Assembly: GCA_000697055.1 (NCBI GenBank)
Contig: JNDT01001912.1
Location: forward strand, 124,001 to 188,000
From: Saksenaea vasiformis B4078
Taxonomy: Eukaryota; Mucoromycota; Mucoromycetes; Mucorales; Saksenaeaceae
Direction: 5' to 3'
Length of the DNA: 64,000 nt
This document shows, piece by piece, positions 1-10,423 of this stretch; positions within the stretch are counted from its first letter, which is position 1; the number at the start of each line of letters is the position of its first letter. The position numbers were made by a program, and so were the translations under genes. Under the pieces are notes generated by a model. The model was not told the origin of the DNA. It did not search any database and saw only the letters and a list, made by a program, of their open reading frames with translations.

Positions 1-407
1 TATGTCAGATTTCGGATATGCTTCATATGAATCTAACGTAGTTAAGATAGACTCGGGGTTATTCTGTCAATCCAGCACAAACTGAACTTAATAAGGTTTG
101 CCGTTTGACCCGACTTTTCTGTCACAAGGTTTCATTGTAACATTTTAGAAACGCATATCGTGTACGAAATATAACATATCGGCACAAAAGACAGGCAATC
201 CCCTAACTAGATCACTCGTAGTTGATTGGACAGAGTTCATTCTACACGAGACATGTGTGCCTAAACAAAGCCCCCCCAAAAAAAAAAAAATCACAGAAAG
301 ACGTCAACTGTAACACAAGGAGGTTTCCGGACAAGTGCGCTTCCCTGCTGCCGTTTCATTTTTTCTTTGTTCCGTACTCTTTTTTTTACTTTTTCCTTTT
401 CTACACT
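1..407. other. Upstream region of Rab7 gene
   Basis: No gene seen. C7A13 homopolymer run near 270-290 and a T-rich leader just before the Rab7 start (TTTTTTTTACTTTTTCC). Confidence 0.4.
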
Positions 408-1394
<987 letters not shown>

Positions 1395-2190
1395 ACAGAC
1401 GATATCACCATAATAAAAGGGTCGCCTTCTTAAGGGTGGCTGTTTGTTGCAAATGCATAGTTTACTACAATGTTTTATTGAACAAATTCTCACGCTACCT
1501 TTATGACTTTTGTGTATCAATGGAGAGCCCAGTCCGCGATAATAAAGACATTAGTATGCATCATCAGTTAAATCGCAGGACCTTGCGTGAATTTGGCCCC
1601 TCAGTCAAGCAAAATTTATATAGAACAGCGTAAAGATTCATTCATGGCTAGTAACATAGAGCAACACCTGGGTGTTGTCTTACTGATCGCTGAAGGGGTG
1701 TAGCCACACAACTGTGACAACCAACCAGCATTTGGCGTGATGAGGACGTTCAGGCAACGCAAAATCAGCAGAAGAATAACAATAACAATAATAATATCAA
1801 CCCTTGAAAACAATCGCTTGGCCAGTTCACGGACACTTTCGAAATCTACCCTTCTCTAAAGTGATAGAGCAGCAAACGTGTTCTGTATCTTATCTAAGGC
1901 GATCTGTTTATATAAAAAAATCGTATTGACCGATCTATCATTTCGAACGTAGAATCCTTGGAGATTCACTCTACGGAGTTTAGCGATACTTTTTTCTTTG
2001 TGACAGAAGTAAATGCATCGTAGGGTATGGTCTATTTTGTACTACTCGTTTCCACAGAGTGGAAACTTCGAAAAGACGAAAGGCCCTAGTCCGATTATGA
2101 TTTGCCTAAATACGTGCAGAAGAAGTCCGCTTAAGTCACTGATTAAGTTCTGCGTCCAGTTTCTGGATCCACATCTCTGTAAACGTTAAA
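1395..2190. other. Intergenic region between Rab7 and Laa2-like gene
   Basis: No convincing coding sequence. It contains a degenerate inverted-repeat element (listed separately) and a short AAT/AAC microsatellite near 1770-1800. The last 100 bases presumably hold the promoter of the downstream gene, but no defined motif was recognised. Confidence 0.5.
1473..1647. repeat. Degenerate MITE-like inverted-repeat element (about 175 bp)
   Basis: The left arm begins TTATTGAACAAATTC and runs through CACGCTACC. The right arm carries GGCCCCTC, then AAATTTATATAGAACAGCG, and ends TTCATGG. Both arms resemble, at reduced identity, the arms of the much better preserved element at 54691-54878, including the GGCCCCTC next to the right arm and similar total length. 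Assignment as an old copy of the same family is an inference from this resemblance. Confidence 0.45.
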
Positions 2191-3712
2191 ATGGCTTCAC
2201 TCGATGAACCTGCGGCAAGTCTTGAACATGAAACGAATGCTGGAAGCAATCAAGACCATGACGCTGTAAAAACCTCTGATGAAGCATTGTCTTTAAACGA
2301 GGAACAAGAGATTTTCGACACCACTATTACTACCACTACCACTACCACTACTAATATTACCACCGATGACAATAATAACGATGAATTTAATGACGACGAG
2401 TTTGGGGATTTCGACGATGAATTTCAAGATGCAGAGAACGGCGATGACGACTTTGGAGATTTCGACGACTTTGAACCGAGTACTGAGCCTGAGATGAGTA
2501 TACCTTCAACACCAACCCCAGCAGACGAGTATGTGCGTATTGCAGCGATCATTTTTGCTCTCTGTTATATGTTTATTGACCAGTGGGTAGATCAAAGCTC
2601 TTGAAGAAGCTTCGGGTCCCGACGAAATTGCCGACCATGTCCATCAATTCCTAAGAAATATATGGCAAGAGGATCAAATCTCTCCACCGTTATCTTCAGA
2701 TGACAGTGAAGCCTCGGATATACTATGTACTGATTGCAGGTAAATGACAGGAAAAGAACGAACTTAAACATGAGTCATCTGATCTGGTGCAGTCATGATC
2801 TATGGGGAAAGCTTTCTTGCGATTCCGTGTTTTACAATCCATTGACAGGCGCAATCGGTCAGTTTCAATGGACACAATCCGAGACGAACCGTGCCTACCT
2901 GAATGCTTTAGGAGTGACCATCAACTACGACGATGTAAGTAATACACGCTTAGAGCAGGCATGATCTGATCGGATATGGTTACTAGAGAGCACGTTTAAA
3001 TGAATCATTATCAACCACAACTTCCCCAGGCACTGTAAAACGACCGCAGTCATCCAACTACCTGGATGTTAAATCACCAACCTCATCTGCTGGGCAGATC
3101 AAGAGGCGGGCCTCTCCCAGTCATGCACGATCAACTTCATTGTCTGGTATGACCGTCTCGACCAACGATAGACTACTAGATGGCGAGGAGGAAGAAGAGC
3201 ATGTCGTTAAGAAACCAGTCGAAAAAGAACCCGAGTTAGACATCGATATCGCCAAAGCATACTGTGAATTGACAGAAGGTAAGACTTGGTAGGGACTGTC
3301 GCATGGACTGAACCTCTTTCCAGAAACCATTCGCGTGTTTCCAAAAGAAAAGCTTCAAGTGATGGTGGGAGAGTTAAGTCGGTTACAGCGACAGGCATCA
3401 GAATACCTCGGTTACCTGCTTGATCAACGGGAACAGCTGATGATGGATGCAGAAACGTACAATGATCTAATTAGTTGTATCGTTGGGCATGCACAACGTT
3501 TGCGAGAGCAAAATGTCGGAAAGGATGCTAGTCCGGCCATGGTTAACAAAAAGAAGAAAACAGGTGGTCTCAACATGCTGCGACGTAAGCCAACTACAGG
3601 AGGACCGGTTGCTCATAGTGCATCCATGGGAGGTGGTGTTGTTGGTGTGAAACAAACAAACACAAGTACTGTGAAAAAGACAAATGTTACTGAAGGTCGA
3701 CGATCAATGTAG
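2191..3712 (+). CDS. Aftiphilin/Laa2-like AP-1 clathrin adaptor accessory protein
   Basis: Predicted cytosolic accessory protein of AP-1 clathrin coats. The N-terminal 110 residues are acidic, with a threonine run and repeated FGDFDD-type motifs (EFGDFDDEF, DDFGDFDDF), the phenylalanine-glycine-acidic type recognised by gamma-ear domains. A later exon has the tryptophan-containing block HDLWGKLSCDSVFYNPLTG, which resembles the clathrin-binding region of aftiphilin. The C-terminal half is helical (LSRLQRQASEYLGYLLDQRE) with a basic tail. Introns separate at least five exons; the first junction is best placed after ADEY at about 2532 to keep the frame of IKALEEASGPDE. Family call rests on motifs and architecture, not on a search. 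Alternative: another acidic trafficking adaptor. Confidence 0.65.
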
Positions 3713-3841
3713 CGTTCTTTCTATCTACTAGCATACAATTAAAAATCCATGACCACAGCCACATCATCAGACGTCAAGAGCGTTGATGTACGAAAACGAA
3801 ACCAAAAACCATACTTTTTCTTTATTTACAACATTGTTTTA
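3713..3841. terminator. Shared 3' region between convergent genes
   Basis: Only about 129 bases separate the convergent stop codons of the Laa2-like gene and YAF9. AATTAAAAA near 3740 and a T-rich stretch near 3815-3841 could serve as polyadenylation signals on the two strands. No experimental-type evidence is possible from sequence alone. Confidence 0.35.
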
Positions 3842-4585
3842 TTATTCCTGTTCCAAAGCTGCCATCCGCTGCTTCAAAGCAAGGACTTGTGAGTTGACTT
3901 CACGTTGTGCATTTTCCAATCGATCAAGCTCTTCTTGTTCCAACTGTAGACTGAACTGAGGTGCAGTACTATCCTTTGTAGATTTCTTCACGGGTAGATT
4001 GGCCGTTAGAGCATGATGATCCGTTAAAAGTTGGTAAAATGCTTCGGTCGGTTCGTTGAATACCTAGACAAAGGTATAAGTTCCTTTTCATCATCTAGGA
4101 AGAACTTACCAGTTCGTCGTAAAAGAAACTGGTTACTGGCTTATCTTTTGGCCATTCACCTCCTGATGGATCATCTTCATAGGGATGAAGACGTAAATGA
4201 TGGTAAAGTGTTACTGGCTTTTCGCATGCAACTGCATGGAAATGGATCTTGATCATGATCTCGAATTCACCCCAGCCGGTCTCATGAAGTTCGAAAGGTG
4301 GCTGTTCGACAGCTTTATCCGTGATTATCTGCGTCTGCTATTCTCAACTCTTTTTTTTTTCTTTGGCTTACTTCTCAAAGGATTGGCATAGGTCTCGTGC
4401 AGTCTGAACACGACTTTTTTCACGTAATAGCTAATGTCTTCATTGTTAAGTCCCCGCACCATAACGGTCCATTTGTGTGTGTGGTCTGATTCGCTCGCCC
4501 TTTTGCCTGTCAGTGGCACAGCAATATTGCCGTAGTAAATAGGCCGAACTGCGCTGATGCCCTTGATGCGTTTGTTACTCGCCAT
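3842..4585 (-). CDS. YAF9: YEATS-domain protein Yaf9/GAS41
   Basis: Histone acetyl/crotonyl-lysine reader shared by the SWR1 chromatin-remodelling and NuA4 acetyltransferase complexes. Reading the minus strand: RPIYYGNIAVPL, then HTHKWTVMVRG, NEDISYYVKKVVF and ETGWGEFEIM. These contain the histidine, the tyrosine pair and the GWGEF tryptophan that build the YEATS aromatic cage. Two or more introns split the domain, one just after HETYANPLR. The C-terminus is the characteristic short coiled coil (SLQLEQEELDRLENAQREV) ending in a TAA at 3842. The start is MASNKRIKG; an upstream in-frame ATG exists but would lie inside the neighbouring DAD1 gene region. It is divergent from DAD1. Confidence 0.93.
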
Positions 4586-4681
4586 TAAGGTGGAAGAGAG
4601 GAAAGGGAACAAAAGAGGGACAAAAAGACACGAAGTCACACGCAGACAAAGAGAACGCCGCCCTCTCTTGCACAACCATAA
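4586..4681. promoter_or_regulatory. Compact bidirectional promoter YAF9/DAD1
   Basis: The two divergent start codons are only 96 bases apart. The interval is purine-rich on the plus strand (AAAGGGAACAAAAGAGGGAC) followed by a CT-rich run (CCGCCCTCTCTTG) next to DAD1, typical of fungal TATA-less initiation regions. Both UTRs and both promoters must fit here, so shared control is likely; this is inferred from spacing. Confidence 0.55.
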
Positions 4682-4921
4682 ATGGAACGCCAACCATTTG
4701 AACTTGAACGGGATGCGTTATTGAGCAAGGTGTCTCAGGGATTAGAATCTGTCATTGCCAACTTGGGTCACTTGAATCATAATCTGGAGACGATGAACAC
4801 CATTGGACGAGAATTTGGTCCACCTTCTAATTTGTGGCATGAAGGACAAAGTCGACTTCGCATACGTAAATTAAACGAATCTTCAGCTGATACCTCTAGA
4901 ACAAAAGCAACGGAGTCGTAG
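4682..4921 (+). CDS. DAD1: DASH/Dam1 complex subunit Dad1
   Basis: Subunit of the fungal-specific DASH ring that couples kinetochores to spindle microtubules. Intronless, 79 residues, close to the usual size. The family core is visible: FELERDALLSKVSQGLESV, then NLGHLNHNLETMNTIGREF and the tryptophan-containing SNLW. The N-terminus is short with only four residues before the helix. The tail after about residue 57 is polar and poorly conserved. The presence of DASH supports a fungal origin of the window. Confidence 0.92.
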   Translation: MERQPFELERDALLSKVSQGLESVIANLGHLNHNLETMNTIGREFGPPSNLWHEGQSRLRIRKLNESSADTSRTKATES

Positions 4922-5799
4922 AGCGTCGGAAGAAAGCATAATTAGGATTCGTTTCATAAGGTAACAAGTGAATTTTTACAGCTGCTACGGAAGAATTCGT
5001 GTCTCACGGTAATGATGTTCAGTCCTTGCCCCACCCCCCACGGAGAAAATGTTTCGGGATAGCGACAACAATGCATGAGAAACATGTCAAGAAGACAAGG
5101 TTTATCCCGAGTTCCACAGGATTCTCAGTAGTTCATATGAATGTCAGGTGCTGGCTCTTTGTTGGGGAGGAGGAGCTAGAACAAACGACCTCAGTCTACA
5201 TCAATTATATGATAATAATTAGAGTATTATTGCTTTGTCATCACATGAAGTAATCGTTTTGTTCAGGGGGGAAGCTCAATACATTATTTCCAGCAATCAA
5301 TGTCGTAACTATTCAAAATTAATGTCGCTGGCCAATCAAAATCGATTTCGTACCTTCAGAAATGAAAAGTCATGTTAGCTGTTTCACCCTCCGTGCCCCT
5401 GGGGGAAAGGTCTCCAGATCTTTGGTATAGAAAGAAAAAGATATGCTGGATAAGGTTCGGCAGTTCCAATGTTATTTGAAATCCAGTTTCATGAAGCGAC
5501 GGCCAGTTACATCGTTGCTGCTATACTGAGCAAAAAAAGATCCTTCGCTGTCGTAGAAATCCCTGAGAAACACTAAGAGTAAGACGTTGCAGAATATACA
5601 ATGGATAAAAATGAACATGCTTGGACAATAAAACGTACAATATGATGCAGTGAAAGATGATACGTCAAAGAGAAATGTATCTCGGTGCAATCCACTACAA
5701 AACGGGCACCATGACAAAGGTGGATATCGCAAGATAAATTTCGAGTGCAAGGATATAATTTGAAACGAGGGGCATTACAAGACTATGTACCGCTAAAAA
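4922..5799. other. Intergenic, no gene recognised
   Basis: Short open frames on both strands show no recognisable domain or consistent splicing pattern. The sequence leads into the 15-bp periodic array. Nothing else supported. Confidence 0.4.
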
Positions 5800-6500
5800 A
5801 TTCATTGTTTAAAGTGGCGCAAAAAACCATGTGCAAGAAATAGGTACTGCTGAAATAAGGCGACTGCAACACATAGCATAGCAAGAATCCATTGTGGAAG
5901 AAAAAAAATCACTGTAAGGGGTAATGTAAAAAGGGACATAAGCAAAACAAGGTCATCGTAAACAAAGATACATCCACATATGAACTCATGGCAAAAGGAA
6001 AAACGAATCCGCAAAAGAAGGATGGCAAGAAAAAGTATTGTAAGAATTGTGCAAGAAGAAATGTATGCATAAAGAGAAATCATAAAGAAATGGCATCGGA
6101 AGAGTACGCATTTCAGAAAAAAGTGTTGAAAGATGATGCCGTACAAGAAAATGTATTTCAGTAAGACACATTTCAAGAAGACGCGCTGCAAGGATGTTGT
6201 ATGTAAAAGGCTTCATTGCAACACACAGAGCGGAAAGACAACGTTGTGGAAAATCATTGCGAAAAACGTCCACCGTGATATATTCGCAAGAAAATCTAAC
6301 AAAAGAAAAGGTATTGTTTGAAGACGTCGCATGAAGAGAAATACCGCAAGAAATATCTTAAAAGAAATTCGTCCCCAAGGACTAGCTGTAAGAAGAATCG
6401 TTCTCAATAAGAAACGTACTTGAGAGGAAACATTCTCGAGAGACGACATCCTCAAGAACATCTTTCGGAAACAAGAAGACATTGCAAGAGGAAGGCAGTC
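5800..6500 (+). repeat. Diverged 15-bp tandem array (pentapeptide periodicity)
   Basis: Aligning the plus strand in steps of 15 bases puts CAAGAA/AAAGAA-like purine blocks in register for roughly 40 units, with a consensus near CAAGAAAAYGTATTG and occasional 1-3 base slips. The clearest run is 6120-6220, where consecutive units start CAAGAAAATG, CAGTAAGACA, CAAGAAGACG, CAAGGATGTT. Translated in register this reads as degenerate Q-E-(N/D)-x-(L/F) pentapeptides (QENVF, QEDAL, KEKVL) interrupted by many stops. It is either a decayed repeat-protein gene or a diverged minisatellite. Confidence 0.6.
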
Positions 6501-7915
6501 CTGGGTGCGCAACTCTGCGTTGGTTATACGGAGTGAAATTAGATGATTTAAGATCGTGGCCTCTTCCTAGAAATACGGAGCGACATACAGCCAAAGCGAG
6601 TATGGCTTGCCTTCCAAAGTTCGCGCTCAACTGACAACATCACAGCACTTCTGTTGACATCTCACACCGCCCCTTTGTCACTGTCACGCTTCTGTCCTCA
6701 TCTTTGACGATGATGCCCTTGTTTTATCACTTTTCAATAGAATAGGTATCCCATTTCCGACTTAGTCAAATAGCTATAATTATATCGAACACAAGAGATA
6801 AACGCGAGAAAGTTAACTACAAAATCCCATCTTGACTAAGTATGTCTACGAAACCCGTCTTCTTTTGTCATCCACTTGCTCTTAGCCTTTGATACATGGC
6901 TCAAAATAAACGTGTCCGTTGCTCACTATCGACCGATTTATCAACCGATTCATTGATAGACAGACTTTCTGCAGTCGACTTATATTTCAAGTTGTGTGTC
7001 CTTCATATATCACTCACCAACTCAACAACAGTTTGGTACCATTTCAGAAACCTTTCTTCGTAATTGGGTGTCTCTGGATGATCCTGAAGCTGATACAATG
7101 CAGTGCTACCTGCAGCAGTCAGTCCATGACACATGTTAAAGTTTATCACTTCGGGCTTCCACCGATATGACGCTGTGAATTGCTAGGGACAGTACTCCTT
7201 TCCTCTTATATTATACATTCAATTTTCCGGTTCCATCCAATTTTCTCTGCCAACTGCCATCTGGTGCTTGTGAATTATTCATTTATCTTCAAAAAAAAAA
7301 GTTTTGTTCACAGGACAAAGTTGTAACACAAGTCGTGCTAAAAATGGCAGACAAAGGAAAAGAGAAAAAAGACGCATCGGTATTTTAAAAAAATTGTCCT
7401 GCCTAAAAAAGATATGCCCGGCAAAGATACCATTCAACTCTGGCTGTTTGAATAAGAAAGATCCTAGGATAGCTATTCAGGCGTTAACAACAATAGTCGC
7501 AAGCTTTTTATAAGTAGAATACATGTTGTTCAGTTGAGTATAATGTTATAATGAAATCTTCAGTTCCACCATATTTTGACTTTCATTTCCTTTTTGGAAT
7601 TTATTGTCAAAAGATATCTAACGGGATCATGCCTACAAAGTAGGCAAACGTCCTGCTGTTTCTCTTTCAACTCTTCTTACCTTTACTTTCTCCAAATCAG
7701 TTCTTTGACATATTTTCAGACAACAACTTTCAACAACTACAACTTCATATTTAAACGTTTTAGTGAGTATATTCTGGCGGTATGAGTGGGTGATGAAATA
7801 ACCAAAACGTACAAGGACACATCTGTATTCCGAACTGCTTACTACCCGTACCGGTTGTGAGTACAATGCGTACAGCTGCTTATTATATATATTGATTCCT
7901 CTTTTTGCTAGCTTC
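6501..7915. other. Intergenic, no gene recognised
   Basis: Low-information, AT-rich sequence with short open frames and poly-A/poly-T runs. It precedes the XPG-Fanzor locus and might include its left end, but no terminal inverted repeat or target-site duplication could be identified by eye. Confidence 0.35.
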
Positions 7916-10423
7916 ATGGGTCTGAAAGGACTCCATGCGTTTCTGAAGCAATCAGGAGCAACGAGTGTGTGTCATATACCTGATCATCTCCGGCAGCAAC
8001 AGATCAGAATCGTATATATCGATTTTTGCTGCGATTTCTTTTGGCTCCTTCAAGACCACGCTGCCGAATTCTTGCGTGTCACCAGGACCACGCGAGAATC
8101 AGGCCAGCAACAGGAACACTACGCTGACGCTGCCAGACGCTTCGTTGTTCGTGCAATAAGCGAACTAAATTCTTTTGCCAACGGAAGTGGAATCACCAAG
8201 ATTTGTCTGGTCTTCGATGGTGCCCGGTTGCAAGCCAAGAGCGCTACCCATGCTGCAAGACAAGCCAAGAGAAATCTAGCTTTTAAGAAGGCACAAAGAC
8301 TAAGCGGAAGCTTGAGTCGAATATATGATGTGGCAAAGCTTCGTCTCCGTGATAAATATGCCAGGCGGTGGGTCAGCTTTACACCTGCTATCAAGAATGC
8401 GATCATCCAGCAGCTGGATAATCGCCAAGACACTCGACGTTACACCAGTGATTTTGCTAACGAAGAGTCTACAGTATTCATACACCAGGATACGTTCGAA
8501 GCTGATCCAGAAATTGTGTATTTATGTAACACTGTTGGAGACGGTGTCCGTCCTGCCATATTGTCCCGAGATGGTGACTTATTTGCCTACCAGGGCGCTC
8601 TGGATGTTCCTGTAAGTTGCAAAGCAAATCCACTACTCTCTTTAGCACATATATGCTAATTGATATTGCTTATGCATTCTAGCGAATAACAAATATGAAC
8701 TGGCAGCAGGGCCCTCAGCGATACAACGGAAAAGTAGCAACTAAACGGTCCCTTTTGACTGTTTTCATGGGGCTATCAACTGCAATAGCGAATGACCAAG
8801 CTATCAATGTAGGTCCTCGATTGCTACATTTGAAATCGTGTTTACTGATATATTGGATCATAGGCTGAGATCCGTTTTGTCGTTTTGGCGGCTACTTGCG
8901 TAAACGATTATGCCAACAACCTGCGCGGCAAATTGTTCAAAAGGGTCAAGGCAGCACTTGAAGAGCTCCAGCCATTTACTCACGCCGACAGCCTCCTACT
9001 GGCGTTGATGAATAATATCGGCGCTTTTGTGTCAGACTTTCAAATGCACAGATTTAACGTTGCACTCCACCAGTTTTGCCGTCCATATGTTTCCGGAATC
9101 CATTCCCAAGGTCCATTTCATTATGGTCGTCTCCCTCTAGAAGGCGCAGACTCACATATTTTGGAAGATCTCGCTCATCCCGTTGTGAGAGCACCTCCAC
9201 AGCGATCAAACCAGAATCCTGGCTATGGAAGTCGTTACAGGTTGCTCACACCGTCACCCGAGCTTGACCAGGAAGTGATGGAAGAGAAATACTTCGGACC
9301 TCTTGGCCGTAAAGATACAGCCTCTTCTACTAGCAGCGGGACGCAGAGCAGGAGCTCGAAAAAGAGCAGGACTAGACGGGCCGTAGGAGCATCAAAGCGC
9401 CAGATACAATTCATCAAGGATACTGAAAGCGGTGAAATCAAGGATACTTTCCCAGAAAGAGTTTCTTATACGGATCCCGGCAATGGCAAGCGTGTTTCAT
9501 TTCATCAAAATTCCCGATATACTGCTACGGCGGACGCTGGACTTTATTCCTCTATACTAGCTGCTGCTGTCAATAGAGCAAGGAAAAACAATAGAGCCGA
9601 AGCTGAAGGAATAGCTGAGGCATCGCTTATTAACAAGGTTATTGGCAAGATCGTCAACGATATGTCTTATGTTCGTTTTGTCGGCTATCACATCGCCAAT
9701 ATTGCCATACGCGAAGCGTACTACTTGGATAACAATGTCATGTTGGCATTCTATAATCTGTTCTTCCGAAATGGCAAGCGTGGGGCTCAGGATATATGGA
9801 GACATATCCTTTATTGCGCAACAAAATATACACCAATGACAGGACGTGGATCAGGCCTTTCAACACGACAGGCAGCCGAAGCAGCTGTCTTTACAACAAA
9901 CTCGGGCATTTTAGAGACAAACGGCTCCCTACTGGAAGGAAATGATAATCAAACAGACCTTTTCAAGGCCTTTGCGACGGATATTGCTTTCTCCTCTCTG
10001 TCCTCAATGTTAAAACATAATCTGGAGCGAAATATTCTCCTGCAGGCAAGAAAAATATGGTATAAGGACTGCCTGACCGAGATGTGCATGGCACCGACTT
10101 CGATGTATATGGGTGAAATGATCACCGAAATTGCAAATGGATGCAGTATCAACTTTCGCCGAAACATTATTTACAATTTCAAAGATCGTTACTGCGAATA
10201 TATTCGGTCGCGTCCCAAGGAATTGGTTCAAGTACCACTTGGATGGCCTGTCCCAAATGAGGCGATATTTGATACATTTATCAAAGATATTGTCAGTTCT
10301 GTTCGTCATAGAATACTGCCTTCAGCTCTGCAGGAAGCATCAAGACAAGGGTTTCACTACATTGGTGATGCTACCGTTCGCACTCAAGTCGACAAGTTTA
10401 TAACAAACATGGTGCGTCTCTAA
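7916..10423 (+). CDS. XPG/FEN1-like flap nuclease, N-terminal half of XPG-Fanzor locus
   Basis: Divergent structure-specific nuclease. Three exons (7916-8611, 8683-8808, 8864-10423) join in phase 0 with GT-AG borders. It starts MGLKGLHAFLKQ, the usual XPG N-terminus in which glycine 2 packs at the active site. Metal-ligand acids fall at the expected places: D36 (YIDF), D101 (LVFDG), E195 and D197 (DTFEAD), D219 and D221 (SRDGDL), and an aspartate in CVNDYANNLRGK, the position of the DY motif before the helix-hairpin turn. Family knowledge says these seven acids bind two magnesium ions. A further region of about 500 residues has no domain I recognise. The frame meets TAA at 10421 and then stays open in the same frame for about 600 bases, so this stop looks secondary. 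It is probably mobile-element cargo or a mobile-element gene. Confidence 0.72.

Noticed and set aside
5802..6512. Phe/Leu-rich minus-strand frames as membrane proteins
   Set aside because: The hydrophobic reading is the complement of the purine-rich 15-bp array (AAG/GAA become CTT/TTC), so it is a strand artefact.
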